Assembly (NCBI GenBank): GCA_947172415.1
Contig: OX359190.1
Coordinates: 6,758,001-6,822,000, forward strand
Reading direction: 5' to 3'
DNA: 64,000 nucleotides
Source of the DNA: Chondrosia reniformis
Lineage: Eukaryota; Porifera; Demospongiae; Chondrillida; Chondrillidae
Shown: positions 1 through 11,252 of the stretch, in pieces
How positions within the stretch are numbered: the first letter of the stretch is position 1
Layout of the letters: each line of letters starts with the position of its first letter
Program-made: the position numbers and the translations under genes
Notes under the pieces: model-generated
Told to the model about the DNA's origin: nothing
Database searches by the model: none
What the model saw: only the letters and a program-made list of their open reading frames with translations

Positions 1-559
1 ATAACGATGAGCAACGGAGTATATATCACTCAGCGCCGTGGTATAACTAATACATATGCTGTAGTGAGCAGATGTCTGTTCAACGTCGAGGTAAAGCAAC
101 AACAAAGGACACATTGATCAGAAGGCGTGAACATATAACTAGAGTGGGAATTAATTCATAATGTTAACTAAAAATGTTTAAGTATATATGTAACCCTAAA
201 ATTGTAATTCTTCACATTTAGAAACTTTAGGAAGGGAAGGCTACCTGCTGAAGGCTTAAGATGACTTTTACTGAGGAGCTACAGAGAAAAAGATTCAACA
301 GAGGAAAGTGGCTTAAAGGGTGATGAAGAGGTCTTCCTTGAAAAGCCCTTAGCCTGGAGAAGTAACATAGTTGAAGAATTACTAGATGAAAAAATAGCTT
401 GAGAAGTATCATGCTAATTATAACTCTCCGCAGGTGATTTCTGAGAAGAGTAGAGATTTGTCTGCTTAGTTTTATCTTTGATTGGCATGTTACCGAATAT
501 TAAAAGAAATAATTTAGTGCTGTTACATCATGTGGCAGACGTGTAGTAATACAAGTCTG

Positions 560-1250
560 ATGCAGACAGACTGTGGAGCAAGAGGGCACAAGTGGTGGAG
601 AAGGTAAGTGCTAACGGTAAAACCCAACAACAGTATGCCTTGATCAATTACCACACAAGGAGTCCTGTCACAGGCCCACCTATACCAGAGAGAAATGGAA
701 GGAACACTACATCAGCCTGTATGATCACCAACCTGAACCATTTATCTTGAAGGGCCATGTATTTGACACTCCACTTGCAGATCTGACTGAAAAGGAAGTG
801 GATGACGCTTGCACCTGACTGAAGATGAATCGTGTTAGTTGATGTGACGTGACTATCTACGAGCTGAGGTGTATCGATACTCTACAACAGCTAGAGTATG
901 GTTCATCATCCTGATCACCTGGAGACTCTGTACTCTACCAGCTTATTGGGGCCTCCTAATCTTCATTCCCATACTGAAGCCACAAGGACACTTCAGGTCC
1001 AACAGGATACAGATGTATCAGCCTGCTGGTGACAGCATATAAGATATATATATGCACGTTGTGTGTACAACAGGCTGAAGGGATATGTGCTCAGCATTGC
1101 AGGTCCTACCCAATCTGGTTTTACACCAAGTAGAAGTACTGTGGATAATATCTGTGCGGTCAAACAGCTCATTGAGTTGGCCGCTGAGTTCAGCCGACCC
1201 ATCTATCTAGTAGCAGTCGACTTCAACACAGCCTTTCCCCAATCAATTGT
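560..1250 (+). pseudogene. LINE reverse transcriptase fragment
   Basis: This is a remnant of a non-LTR retrotransposon reverse transcriptase, which would copy element RNA into DNA at a nicked target. The translation at 1063-1245 contains the fingers-region motif QSGFTPSRSTVDNI and, about 30 residues later, VAVDFNTAF, which matches catalytic motif A (VDF..AF) and keeps its aspartate. The YADD motif and everything after it are missing, because the frame runs straight into unrelated sequence near 1250. A stretch at about 690-810 in another frame (EHYISLYDHQPEPF and following) resembles the linker between endonuclease and RT in such elements. The 5' part is not recognisable. It abuts the Helitron-like fragment that follows, so one element probably landed in the other. 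Identification as LINE RT is firm; the clade is not. Confidence 0.7.
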
Positions 1251-1269
1251 GTTTCCCATGTTGCTTCAC

Positions 1270-1600
1270 CAGTGTTGTCATTTCAAGAAGAGTTAGAAGC
1301 TATGACGAAATGTGAAAATCTGGCTACTGATTTGATCAGCAATTGGGCAAAGTGTCATGAGGGTGATATTACAGCTGCTTGGATAGAAGTAAATCAGCCA
1401 TCCCGGGCAATTGTCAGTATCTTATACCTGCCTTTACATTCCAGCTTACAGTACAGGAAGTAGAAACTGCATGTATGACATGGTTTCATTATCCCTTACT
1501 GGAATGGAGTGGTACATGTCTCACTTGAGGTTGCTGAATGCTTGCAACCTCATTACACATCAACAGCATATGGTTGAAGTCATTCAACCAATTGCATGAA
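1270..1600 (+). pseudogene. Helitron-associated OTU-like cysteine protease fragment
   Basis: This is a fragment of the OTU/vertnin-like domain found at the C-terminus of Helitron polyproteins. The key segment is RNCMYDMVSLSLTG followed by LRLLNACNLITHQQHM, where the GNC-type cysteine sits in the position of the OTU nucleophile. A closely related copy lies on the minus strand at 17501-18075 (GGGNCMYHMLSLALCG, LRLVTAYSLIVHQQHM), which is what allows the call. The upstream part (FQEELEAMTKCENLATDLIS, then NQPSRA) reads in one frame and the GNC part in another, so the copy carries at least one frame change. No helicase motifs follow before 2.3 kb, so this is an isolated piece and cannot be functional. 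Confidence 0.6.
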
Positions 1601-1813
1601 ATTTTCTACCACAGAAGCCACCCAGTGCAGCTTCAGTTGTTAACAAGGCAGAAATTCAGTGGTTGGACTTCCTTCACAGTTCACTGAGACTTGGGGGTAA
1701 TCAATTTCATTTTCACTCCCTATCTATTATTATGGTGCGGTCAGTTTTCTTGTATGGTGTCATGCACAACAGAACGGCTCAACATTAAGGCAGGCAGCTG
1801 CAAGGCATTGATG

Positions 1814-2098
1814 TTAATACTTCAGCAGCTGAATTACAGAACCTCTTAGATGCCATTGCTTACCATCCAAATGTCGAAGGTATACCCCACTTTTAGGATT
1901 CTTTGTTGCAAACCACTTCACTGTTATTTTACCAGCAAACACATCATGTTCCTCTACAGAATTATCTCCATTTACCACCATTGCTTCCCTCTGGACTCCT
2001 GCGAACTGATATCTAGAGTGCATTTTTGGCAACGGTCCAGCTATGTATGACAATCTCCAGAAGTGGCATTCCTTGATGGGACATGAAATATGTACCAT
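1814..2098 (-). CDS. Unidentified open frame
   Basis: A 94-codon open frame on the minus strand, beginning MVHISCPIKECHFW and containing QFAGVQREAMVVNGDNSVEE and later KNPKSGVYLRHLDGKQW. I do not recognise it. The residue mix looks like real coding sequence (balanced charge, Trp and Cys present, no low complexity) and is more convincing than the opposite strand. It lies just after the Helitron-derived OTU-like scrap and may be a captured fragment or one exon of a lost gene. No start context, splice signals or domain support a function. Confidence 0.25.
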   Translation of the reverse strand: MVHISCPIKECHFWRLSYIAGPLPKMHSRYQFAGVQREAMVVNGDNSVEEHDVFAGKITVKWFATKNPKSGVYLRHLDGKQWHLRGSVIQLLKY

Positions 2099-2239
2099 GG
2101 CTAGTTACCTTGGGATGATGTATATATATGACAGTGGCTAGCAGACCATTTATCATGACAATGCTGGTAGGGAAAGAGGAAGACTCAGATTGAGTTAGAT
2201 TGACAATTTTGAGCAGTAATATTTGTAGGAATCTCACTT

Positions 2240-5200
2240 AAAGTTCAATAAACTCTCATTTGGTTTGTATTACAATATACATAGTGATGATCCAGTGATG
2301 ATTGTGATGAATAATGACTATACTTAAATAAATTTTTTAAGGTCAAGAAAACAAGTACTACATTGTAACAAATCTCTATATTACTATATTAGGAGAACTT
2401 GACTTTTTTGGTTTGGATTGCGTACAGAAATATCAACTTAACCCTTTAGCTTTTACTGCAATCTTTAACGCTTAATGCTTTTACAAGTTAATTTCTCAGC
2501 ATAGGAATAACTAATGCCTTTCAAAATTTATATTTAAAGTCTTTATGGTTAAAATAATCTTCTTATAAATTTTGAAGGGCATCGGACAAACATTTTCTTC
2601 AAAATTCTCCACCGAATTAGCACCTGTTTACAACACTCATAAGGTTTGTGCTTAGTTCTTGGAAGAGCTACAGCCAATTTCTGTACATTATTGGAATCCT
2701 TAGAGGTTAAACTAAAAATCTGTCGGCCTCAGTTTTAATACAGCTTTCCTTTCTTGAGATAATAAAGAAAATGTCACTATTAAGTGTAATTAACAGGAAC
2801 AAATTCGGCCATAATTTGACTAATGAAGAAGGAATCGATACCGAGGCTGACAGTTTTGTATAGCAACACTTACTGATCACTATGAAACCATCGGCATTGT
2901 CCAACTAGTCATCTAGACTAAGCACAAAACGATTTTCTTCATAACAACATTTCGCTGACATTTTAAGCAGTTGTAATGATATTGATAAATGCAGTTAAAT
3001 AAATTCATTGTCATTTAACACCTATCGTGTTTCATCTAATGCAAATACAGTTAACGGTACTTTCGGAAGTCTGAAAATCTGAAGTAGGCTGAAAACTGTC
3101 ATGAAAAGCTATCTACAGTTAAAAATAGACCAGCCATGCTATAAACTGGCCTTTAAGGCAAGTGACCATGTTCCGCTAGCAAATGAATAAACTTTGAAAT
3201 ATCCCATTTTCGTTTTCTTCTTCTTGATCTTCCTCTTCTCCGCCCACTGTAACTAAATAAGCTGTCGAACTACTTCTTAAGCGAAAATACTCTCAATTTT
3301 CTGAGCTGTATTCCTCTGTAGAAGCGAAAGTGATAATGTTATTATTGAGCATGACGGTTTTCGTGGCCCAAGTGTCAAGGCTTCAATAAAATTGCCATTT
3401 TCATGATGTCATAATCAGTCTAAGATTGCAAAACCAATATACAAATCTAATTCCTAGCTCATCCTCCATGAAAAGTACAGAAGAAACTAGACTACTTCTA
3501 GTATATCCATGATGCGTCCAAACACAAAAGTGATGAGTATAGTTAAGTTTCAGTATGCCACTTCTGCAATATTAGTCTTACCATATGAACACTTTCTTGT
3601 TTCGTTACTTTTTCTAGACATGCCAATCACTGTTATAGTGCAATCCCTACTTTTAACTTCATTTTTATATGTTTTTACTTAACTTTATATATTTATAGTC
3701 AGCTAAATAAGACGATGAACATCGAATTCTTCCTCTTACAGTCGCATATTGTTTTCTTCAGGCGATTTTCAAGTCAGTTCTGGAGGCCATCTCTTAGAAT
3801 TAAGATGGTTAAGAAAGTGGTGGAGTATATTATGAAGGTGGAAAACACCTTTAAATGAGCAATTGAGGTGAGAAAATAATAGCGGATGGCAGCTTACATA
3901 GATACTTCTAGTATGCATATAAATTCATGCTATACAAACTCAGGTGGATTTTGCAGTTAGGCGTATTAAGCAGGGGTGGATTATCCGGGTTACACTGTAT
4001 ATGCACATGTCTTTTATACATTTTCATGTGACCGATACATGGCTTTGTAAGGGATATGTATGTGTAGTAGATGATACTCTCCTGCACTATTTGGCAGGGT
4101 AAGAGGCGAAAGAGCTAATACATATAACAGATTAAATAAGAAATGGTCACGAATGCATTAGCATTCTACATACTGAGACATATTGTCTCCGTATTTATGC
4201 AATCTTTGCACACTATATTAGTGAGTACTTCATGTACACTTGGTCAAACCAACTGTGTTTGGTTTACATTACATTTCATCTGAATGATTCTAATTTTACA
4301 GCTTTTCTTTAATGCCGGCACTTCCAAGGCATGCACTAAACATGTCACACTGGCTACCACACCCATATGAAAAATCTAAGATACCATTTTCCTACATGTT
4401 ATATGCCTATTCTGTAAAAGAGCCTATAGGGGAACTAAACCTGAAGAGAGCTTTTGGATGAGGATACAGGAGTCTTTTCTTCCTTCTTTTCCCTTCTTCT
4501 CCACTGGGTCAGACAGCCGTTTCTGGGAAATGCTTTCTTTCTCTGGGATAAATTCTGAAATGCTGCCAAAAGTAGTCATGCTTTCCATATACAATGAAGG
4601 AATCCCACCCCCATTGCCAGAAATATAATATCGTGGACTATATCGACACACTTCATCAGTAGTTAAACTCTTAATCATCAATTTTACTACAAAACTCACT
4701 CCTTAAATTAGCAACAGTGATCTAACACAGAACATTCAAGAGCACAATTTACAATAAACACTTAAATAGGGAGAGACAGGGATATGTGTTAGGATGATAT
4801 AAAAGGATGCTTACAGGGAGTCAAATATAAACTAGGTGAATACATAGGAATTCTAATAATTGATTAAAGTATGGATCTACTACAGGTGCTAGTGGATTAT
4901 ACAGCTGACTATCTGTATAATCCATTAGCACAACAGCACAACAGCTGAAAAACTACTACAACTCTGATTTGTATTGCTTAGCCTTGTTGAAAGTGTCATG
5001 CCCAGTATGTCCTTAACTGTGGACCTTCATTAACTTACTAGACTTTCTAAGGTATTTTCTAATCAACACACTAATGGCGTCCAAGGAAGGGCCTTCATTT
5101 CTTCCTAATTGCCAAAAACTGTAGTCACAATGTGATCACTTGTAATATTTGGCCTTCCTGCAGACACTTTCAGTAATGTTCAGAAATCACTCATTTTAGC

Positions 5201-5260
5201 CTATGTTTTTCTCCTTCATATTATTTTTGTCAATACAATATTTGTTAAGTACCCTCTTCA
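2240..5260. other. AT-rich stretch without recognisable genes
   Basis: About 3 kb of AT-rich sequence with only short, unconvincing open frames on both strands. I found no conserved protein motif, no long inverted or tandem repeat and no structural RNA. It is most likely decayed intergenic or old repeat sequence. Confidence 0.5.
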
Positions 5261-6191
5261 TACCCTTTGGAATTCCATTCTCTACTGGCATTGTTTGTAC
5301 TTACCCATTCCATGTTGTATCATGAATTTTGGGTTTGCTGCCACCTGGGTTTACATTCATCCTTGCAGCAAGAAGGGCATCTTTTGCAGGGGGTAGATGG
5401 CTTTTGCAGCAGGAGGTGCAGCATAATCATGGCGGCCTTCAAGGCGACAGACTCCAGTGGTGATGCCTTGGCATAATTCTGGAAGAGGTGAGCAAGTTTG
5501 GTCAAAAATTCTTTGTCTGCATTCCTCTATGGCACTAGGAACAGGTTATGATGTCAGTGGACAACCTCAGCATAGGCTGCCATACTGGCTTGTGTGAAGT
5601 CTTGCCCATCTAATTGTCCCCAGGTTAAGGTAGACTTAGATGATGGTGAGTAGGTTAGTAGCTCAGGGAGTTGCGAAGGTGTTGAAGGTGTGTTCTGGAG
5701 TTCTAGCTCTGCAGCTGGGCTTCCAAAAGGTGCTGCGGCTGAAGTGACTCGAGCTGGAGACCATGAGAGGCTGCCGGATGGCACCTCCATATGCAACTGG
5801 GGAATGCGTGCTCAGCCTCTGTGGCTGCACAGCTGCCCTCCGACAACTGGGAACGTAAATTGTTGGTCATCACCATCTGTGATCCGGTACCCCTCCAGGG
5901 CTGATTTGCGCACCAATCTTGGTTTCAAGATAGCTGTTGCTGGCAAATGAATTTGCTATGTCCCAGCCTGGTGACTGGCAATTGCCATGGACATTAACCC
6001 TGCGCACCATGACATTGAAGGAAACAAACCTATGGATAATAAAACATATTCTACGTAAAACAGCAGGTACATAGTGAGCACATGAAATTTACCTCTCAGT
6101 ATCAAACTACGATTATTGATAACCACTAATTAATTCTACCTTGCAAAGTGTATCAAAAAGAATAATGTACCATGAAACATGCATATATTTG

Positions 6192-6491
6192 TTAAAGGCT
6201 GGTTAGTGGTACAAGTTGCTGGTTGCTATAGCCCTGGACACTGAGACTACATATTCTCTTGGAATCTTTATATAAAGGTAATAAGCTCAGTTTCTTTCTC
6301 CCCAACGTCTGAATTAGAACAGCATTCATGCCCACCCGTGCTCCTATAGTTGCTGCTACAATGCGAAAACTATGACCAGAGTATGGTGTGGAGTCTATTC
6401 CTGATGATTGAAGCAGCTTCCTATTCAGGAAAGAGCCATCTGTAAACTGAAATAATGGTCCTGGCTGTGTCTTATGTAGTGCTATATAAGG
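6192..6491 (-). pseudogene. Tyrosine recombinase catalytic segment (fossil)
   Basis: C-terminal catalytic part of a tyrosine recombinase. The segment PYSGHSFRIVAATIGARVG matches the H-x-x-R box, and LIQTLGRKK followed by LLPLYKDS occupies the region of the final H/W and tyrosine nucleophile. PGPLFQFTDGSFL just upstream is typical of the recombinases of DIRS/Ngaro elements in corals and sponges. Its N-terminal continuation lies on the far side of the inserted Tc1/mariner transposon. It belongs to a broken element. Confidence 0.65.
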
Positions 6492-6493
6492 TA

Positions 6494-6600
6494 CTGTACC
6501 GATTAAAAATTCGTAGCCAGCAAATCGTATGTAGCGTGCGTGTGGTTCTTGCGTGTACATTTTTACTCGTGCGAGTAAAAATGTGCACGCATATTAACAC
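6494..6600 (+). repeat. Left terminal inverted repeat of the Tc1/mariner element
   Basis: Begins CTGTACCGATTAAAAATTCG directly after the TA at 6492-6493. It contains a palindrome at 6557-6584 with 13-base arms (ACATTTTTACTCG and its complement) around a 2-base centre. It matches the reverse complement of 9050-9157. Confidence 0.65.
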
Positions 6601-6663
6601 TTAATTGTAACAACTTCGAACCTGCGAAACAAAACAAAATTGTACCTTTCGCACCTAATTAAA

Positions 6664-8140
6664 ATGCCAAGGAAAGCCAACGAGATCTCAGTGAAGTGGC
6701 TAGAGTCGAAGGATGCTGGCAAGATCCACTATGTTAACGTTAAACACGTCATTGGGCAGCACGGAAAGATCGCAGTGGGGAAAGAGATCGTCGTTAAGCT
6801 AAACACACGACTCTACCGCTGCACGGTTGTCGACCTTCTGGACTGGATGCCTCCTAAGAAAAACGCACCGCGCAAACTACAGGACAAAGGAAAAGATCCG
6901 AAAAAGAACACAGCAGAGAAGGTATACGCAATGTGTAATATTATCATAGAGTCGAAGGTAATAATCTTCATTTTCCTTTTCTACTCTTGCCTTCTTCAAC
7001 AACAAGACACTTTGGCTAGGAAGTGGATCCCCTTCTTCTGGTTGTGAGGACATTCAGTGCGAAGAAGATGGCATTGATGAAGAGATTGAGGATTCTACAG
7101 TTGATGATACTGCTACTCCCCTGAGAGATGTAACCAACACTCAAGAACCTGCTCTTCCTGGTCGCCCCTTACCTTCCCCAGCTGTTCCTTCTGTACTTGC
7201 TTCCTCCCACCTCACTCCCTCCAATCGCTCTCTGAGTCCTCCCTCTAGTCGCTCTCTGAGTCCTCCCTCCAGTCGCTCTCTGAGTCCTCCCTCCAATCGC
7301 TCTGTGAGTCCTCTCTCCAATCGCTCTCTGAGTCCTCCCTCACCCCTATCTGATACACCACCAACTAATTGTCACATTTCTGCACTACATACTCCTGCAC
7401 ATCACAAATGCCCACACCCTCCTAGATTATGCTATCCCCCTCCTGCAAATCATGCCCATGCCCATGCACCTCCTACTCCTGACTACTATCCACACCCTCC
7501 AGCACTACACACCCATCCTCCTCCTCATTACTATCCTGCACCACACTACTATTCCCCCCTTCTACATCACACTACTATTCCTCCCCTCCCACACCACACT
7601 ACTATTCCTCCCCTCCTACACCATACTACTATCCACCCCCTACTATACATCACTACCCCACACCAGCTCCTCATTACCTCCACTCACCTTTCCCGAATGC
7701 CAACCCACCTAAACCAAAGACCCCCCACTGTTGTTGTGCTGGAAAGGAATCAAGTGTGGAGGCAGAGCCAGAATCAGAGATAGAGGTAGAAGCAGAGGTA
7801 GGAGTGACTGGGTTGATTTCGAATCCGTATTTGAAGATTATGACTGTGGTCCACCATTAAAAATAGAAGAGGTGGTTGACCAATGCTATCAAAAGGCCAA
7901 CTCGAAAGCAAACTTGGCTGTGCAACTCATAAAACGAAGCTAGTCGAGAAAAGAGAGAGCAACTTCTAACTGTGCTGGATATCACAGATACAAGTAGAAG
8001 AAACTCTAACCATAGCGTATGCAGGCAGTCAAGGATGCTGTCTTTTCTATCTACCCAGTCAGACCAGGGGAGCAAGAAGAAAACCACTGGAGAACATATA
8101 GGATTGCTATTGACAGCAGCTCTAGGCAGTTAAATCGTTT
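6664..8140 (+). CDS. BEN-domain-like gene carried inside a Tc1/mariner element
   Basis: Exon 1 (6664-6921) starts at an ATG with MPRKANEISVKWLESKD, then VNVKHVIG, GKEIVVKLN and VVDLLDWMPPKK, a compact basic domain I cannot name. A GT-AG intron of 85 bp (6922-7006) keeps the frame. Exon 2 continues from 7007 with SGSPSSGCEDIQCEEDG, an acidic stretch, then repeats of NRSLSPPS and a long His/Pro/Tyr-rich tail to about 7783. After a frame change, 7790-8140 reads QLIKRS, KRMQAVKDAVFSIYPV and NHWRTYRIAIDSSSRQLN, which fits the C-terminal helices of a BEN domain, a DNA-binding domain of metazoan and viral chromatin proteins. More than one frame is needed over the BEN part, so this copy is probably a pseudogene. 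Its position between transposon ends suggests capture. The exon structure is well supported; the BEN call is moderate. Confidence 0.5.
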
Positions 8141-8196
8141 CAAAAAAACAGCTACATTATTTTAGGAACACTTCTATTTGTCCTCTGAGCTCCTTA

Positions 8197-8640
8197 TCAA
8201 TATCCTGTATTATTTTCCGTATTCATGCATAATATTATACTGTATAAGATACAGAAAATAATATATATAATAGTGATAGTTACATGGTAAAGCAGAAACT
8301 TCTGTTCAATAAATGGCAAGAGCAAGTCACGTAATATCCCAATGTAAAGTGGAGCATCCATTGTCTGATCAAAGATGCATATATTTGTAGCTCCTCTTTT
8401 AGAAATGCCTCCCCAAACATGAACTTTGAGTGTGTGCTTGGCCTGTGGCTTCAACTGCCTTTCCCTTCCAATCTTCACACGCATTGTTTGGCTGTGTCTC
8501 CTCAATTGAACGTAAGATTCGTGTGTCTATATGACGTTTTCGAAGTCGTCATTAGTGTCAATGCACATCCTTGCAAATTCCACACATTTGCTCTGGTTCT
8601 TCTCGGAAATCATTGGCCCTAATCGCGTTCTTACAACAGT
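8197..8640 (-). pseudogene. Tc1-like transposase fragment
   Basis: The segment KVHVWGGISKRGATNICIF followed by MDAPLYIGILRDLLLPFI is the central part of a DDE_3/Tc1-type transposase, between the first and second catalytic aspartates. Further upstream on the same strand ENVI and ESYVQLRRHSQT represent the first catalytic block, which has an adjacent in-frame stop. The C-terminal DNDPKH and NPIENLW blocks are absent. The gene lies inside the terminal repeats at 6494 and 9157 and is the likely former source of transposition for that element. A related transposase remnant with the same KVHVWAAISK..CIFD layout is at 46660-47395. Confidence 0.7.
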
Positions 8641-9049
8641 CCATTGCAAGAATGTGCGCAGATACCTTCGTATAGTTGGAGGACTGATTTAGACAGCGAA
8701 TTTTCGTGTCACCGGGCATTGCTATTCGATAGAGGACAGCTCGTCATCTTCCTCAAGCTGCTGGTCCATGTATTCTGCAATTTCCCTGCTTATTTTCGAA
8801 GCTTATCCACATCGTGGCTTGTTTTCTAGGCAATTCTGCTCCTCCCAGCGGTAGAGTTGTTTGAGTCATATCTCTTCCCTCCGTGTGTAGAATCCTGACG
8901 ATGGAGGAGATACTCTGTCCTTGCGTCCACAAACTAACAATGCGCTGTCATAAATAGCCAGATAAAGGAGTAGACATGTCTTTGCTTTCGATTCACTCTC
9001 CAAGATCACACCTGACATACGATTTTCGCTTAGAAATAGTTGTTAGTTA

Positions 9050-9157
9050 ACACGTCAGAATTTTTACTTGTACGAGTAAAATTTTTTATCGCACAAGTAG
9101 TATTCTATGCTCGATTCACACTCACATAGTGTGGCTACGTATCTTCAATCAGCACTG
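9050..9157 (-). repeat. Right terminal inverted repeat of the Tc1/mariner element
   Basis: Read on the minus strand it begins CAGTGCTGATTGAAGATACG and is followed outwards by TA at 9158-9159. It contains a related palindrome at 9062-9081 with one mispaired position. Confidence 0.65.
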
Positions 9158-9159
9158 TA

Positions 9160-10175
9160 ATAAAGCAATCAGCGGGCGAAGCTGTTGGTCTGTCTTGCCT
9201 AGTGTAATTGTGACACTCTGCCTGAAGGGATCTGACTGGGAAGCTTGGTAAAAGGCTTTAGTAGGGGAAGTGTGAGAGTCAATGGATACGTCTCTTAGAC
9301 ACAGATGCCAAGTAGGATCGTAAGATGTGGCGTAGGGCATACATATTCTCCTGCTCTAAGAAAACAAAAGAAACAGACATTCATTGCTGCCCATATCATT
9401 AATTTATCTGGGGTAGTAGGGGGTCCCTAGACTTTTTAGAGCATTACTGGTGTAATGGTAAGGCAAGGTTTCTTTAGTATGAGTTGTCTTTTTTATTCCT
9501 TTCAACAGTGGTTCAAAGCAAGGGCAGTTGCCATCTGCGAAGGAAGTGCTGGGACGGTTGGTGATTTGGAAGTGTCTAACTGCTGCTAAATATCTTTTGA
9601 TGGTCTGCCACTTAAGTCCTTTTAAAGTGAGTTACACACCAAAGAGTAGCAATTGCTGTTCCGAGGCAGGAAGAGGGGGAGAGCCACTGGTGACAGAAAG
9701 TCAGGTAATATTTCTGGCCAGAAGCATATGTTCCAGCTGTTGAACAGGCTGTACCTTCCTTAATATAGAAATCAGCCACCTTTTCCAATCATTCAATAAC
9801 CAGTCTGGCTGAGGTTCTGCCTAGAATAGCCAGAGGAGATCCTGTGATAGAGTTGTTGGTTGTTTGGCAGCTGCTGGGACCTGCAGAAGAAAGGAAGACA
9901 TTTTGTTAGGAGAGAGAGTATCAGCTGGGCCATTTTCTTTCCCTGGAATGTCTTCTGCTGAAATACAAAAACCATATTTCATTGCAAACAAATGTAGCCT
10001 TCTTAGTAGTGCATAAGCAATGCTTCTGCACTTTTGCCCAAAGTAATGGCATGAACCATGGCAATGTTGTCACATCTAAAGCAAACTGATTTGCGCTGCC
10101 TTTCAGGACCCCAAACTGCTGCGGCCAGCATGATAGGTAGCAGTTCCTTAGCTGTAATGTTTTTTCTGACTCCAT
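9160..10175 (-). pseudogene. RNase H and recombinase N-terminal segments (fossil)
   Basis: At 9793-10175 the minus strand reads like the RNase H end of a retrotransposon polymerase (ELLP-type start, CDN-like block, then the conserved 'ALSRN..P.FL' style tail). At 9160-9340, DVSIDSHTSPTKAF and SVTITLGKTDQQL are typical of the core-binding to catalytic linker of a DIRS/Ngaro-type tyrosine recombinase. Together they give the order RNase H then recombinase, as expected for this group. The segment is a fossil with several breaks. Confidence 0.55.
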
Positions 10176-10954
10176 GTCAGGGGCTAACAGCCATCAAACC
10201 TTGCGGATGAAGACAGGCACAAGGATCCAAAATCCCATCAACCTGAGGCATCTGACAGAACTTGTAGGTCTGGGGCTGATAGTACCACAGACAGTAAGAA
10301 TCTCTAGCCATTCTACTGGGGAGAAATGTCTGCCACCAGTGTAGATATGAGCAAAACTCTTAGTTCAGTCTGACAAAGTTATGGTCTTCCTTTAATCCTG
10401 AAGGGACAATCATGTACTCACCATCGAAATTGCAGGTATGCTTGCAGTATTGTGTTGGCACACACTTGTCATTTGTGGTAACATAGCCTGGTGTAAGGTA
10501 CATAGCGCTGGTATGGATCTGTTAAAACACCCAGGAGCCACGTAAAAATATTGTCGATCGTCTTCCGTGCTGCGCTTAGAGGTGGAATTAGGTGCACAGA
10601 GACCGTGGCTGTAAGGACAGTCTTCTGGGAGAAAAGTGGATTGCAGCAATGGAGCTGACAAGAACCAATGGAGCTGCACAAAGACATTTCCCTCAAGAAC
10701 CGCACCACCTTTGGGGGAAGCCGCTCTCCGGTATCGCACACTGCTTGCTGAGGTATAGGAGACACTGCAGTAGACTCTTTTGCAGGGTTACCTATTGAGG
10801 CCAGGAGTGTGCAGCGTGCTTTTAACTTTCCCATACCTAAGAATTGTGATGTCATGTGATTCTTCCATTTATAAATAAACACCATTTAAAAGATAATGTA
10901 ATCGCGTTGAGATTACAATTCAAGGGAGCGCAATGCACTTAGAATGGATGACCA

Positions 10955-11213
10955 ATTAGATTATTAGAGCTATACACACTCTGTGTATAATCAAGCCTTA
11001 TGGTAAAACTAGGTGAAGGTATTTATAGATGATGAGGGTGAATAATAAACTTAATTACAAAGAGATCATAAACTGGGGTGAGATAAATCATAAGGAAGTG
11101 GTATAACAAACAGAATACATATAAGAGTGGTAAGACACACTGACGTATTCAGAGTTGGACTATTAATCTAAATTGATAACCTAAACAATTACAGTGTCAT
11201 TAACTCTGTTACA
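10955..11213 (-). repeat. 3' LTR of the gypsy fossil
   Basis: Matches 12772-13017 over its whole length, in the same orientation. The minus-strand copy starts TGTAACAGAGTT just after a purine-rich tract. Confidence 0.7.
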
Positions 11214-11252
11214 TCTGTCCCCCTCTTTTGAAGAGGACATTCTGTCCAGGAA

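Larger units (their letters stand above)
6494..9157. mobile_element. Tc1/mariner-type transposon with a BEN-type cargo gene
   Basis: The element is bounded by TA dinucleotides at 6492-6493 and 9158-9159, the target duplication used by the Tc1/mariner superfamily. The first 27 bases of the left end and the reverse complement of the right end agree at 20 positions, sharing GATT, AAAA-type and CGTAGCCA blocks. The similarity continues for about 100 bases and includes a palindrome in each end. Inside lie a minus-strand Tc1-like transposase remnant (8197-8640) and a plus-strand multi-exon gene with a BEN-like C-terminus (from 6664). The insertion splits the recombinase gene of an older retrotransposon, so it is younger than that fossil. 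Both termini and the target duplication are visible, but the transposase is dead, so any recent movement would have needed a relative's enzyme. Confidence 0.7.
5320..10180 (-). mobile_element. Tyrosine-recombinase retrotransposon fossil (DIRS/Ngaro-like)
   Basis: Pieces of a tyrosine-recombinase retrotransposon lie on the minus strand. RNase H-like sequence is at 9793-10175 and recombinase sequence at 9160-9340 and 6192-6491. A further segment at 5320-5796 resembles the gag-side N-terminus of the same type of element. In the DIRS/Ngaro group the recombinase, rather than an integrase, inserts the DNA circle. A Tc1/mariner transposon (6494-9157) has inserted into the recombinase region. The gag-like segment lies downstream of the recombinase instead of upstream, so at least two copies or a rearranged copy are represented. 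The element is broken, with several breaks, and old. No intact terminal repeats were found. Confidence 0.6.

Noticed and set aside
7304-7783. Histidine/proline/tyrosine-rich frame as a separate low-complexity protein
   Set aside because: It is the continuation of exon 2 of the BEN-like gene, which opens at 7007.
9440-9525. tRNA-like A box (TGGTGTAATGG) and B box (GGTTCAAAGC) about 60 bases apart
   Set aside because: No cloverleaf can be drawn and the region overlaps retroelement coding sequence; probably chance.
10410-10885. Gag gene of the tyrosine-recombinase retrotransposon
   Set aside because: Two overlapping minus-strand frames exist, but no gag or zinc-knuckle motif can be supported.
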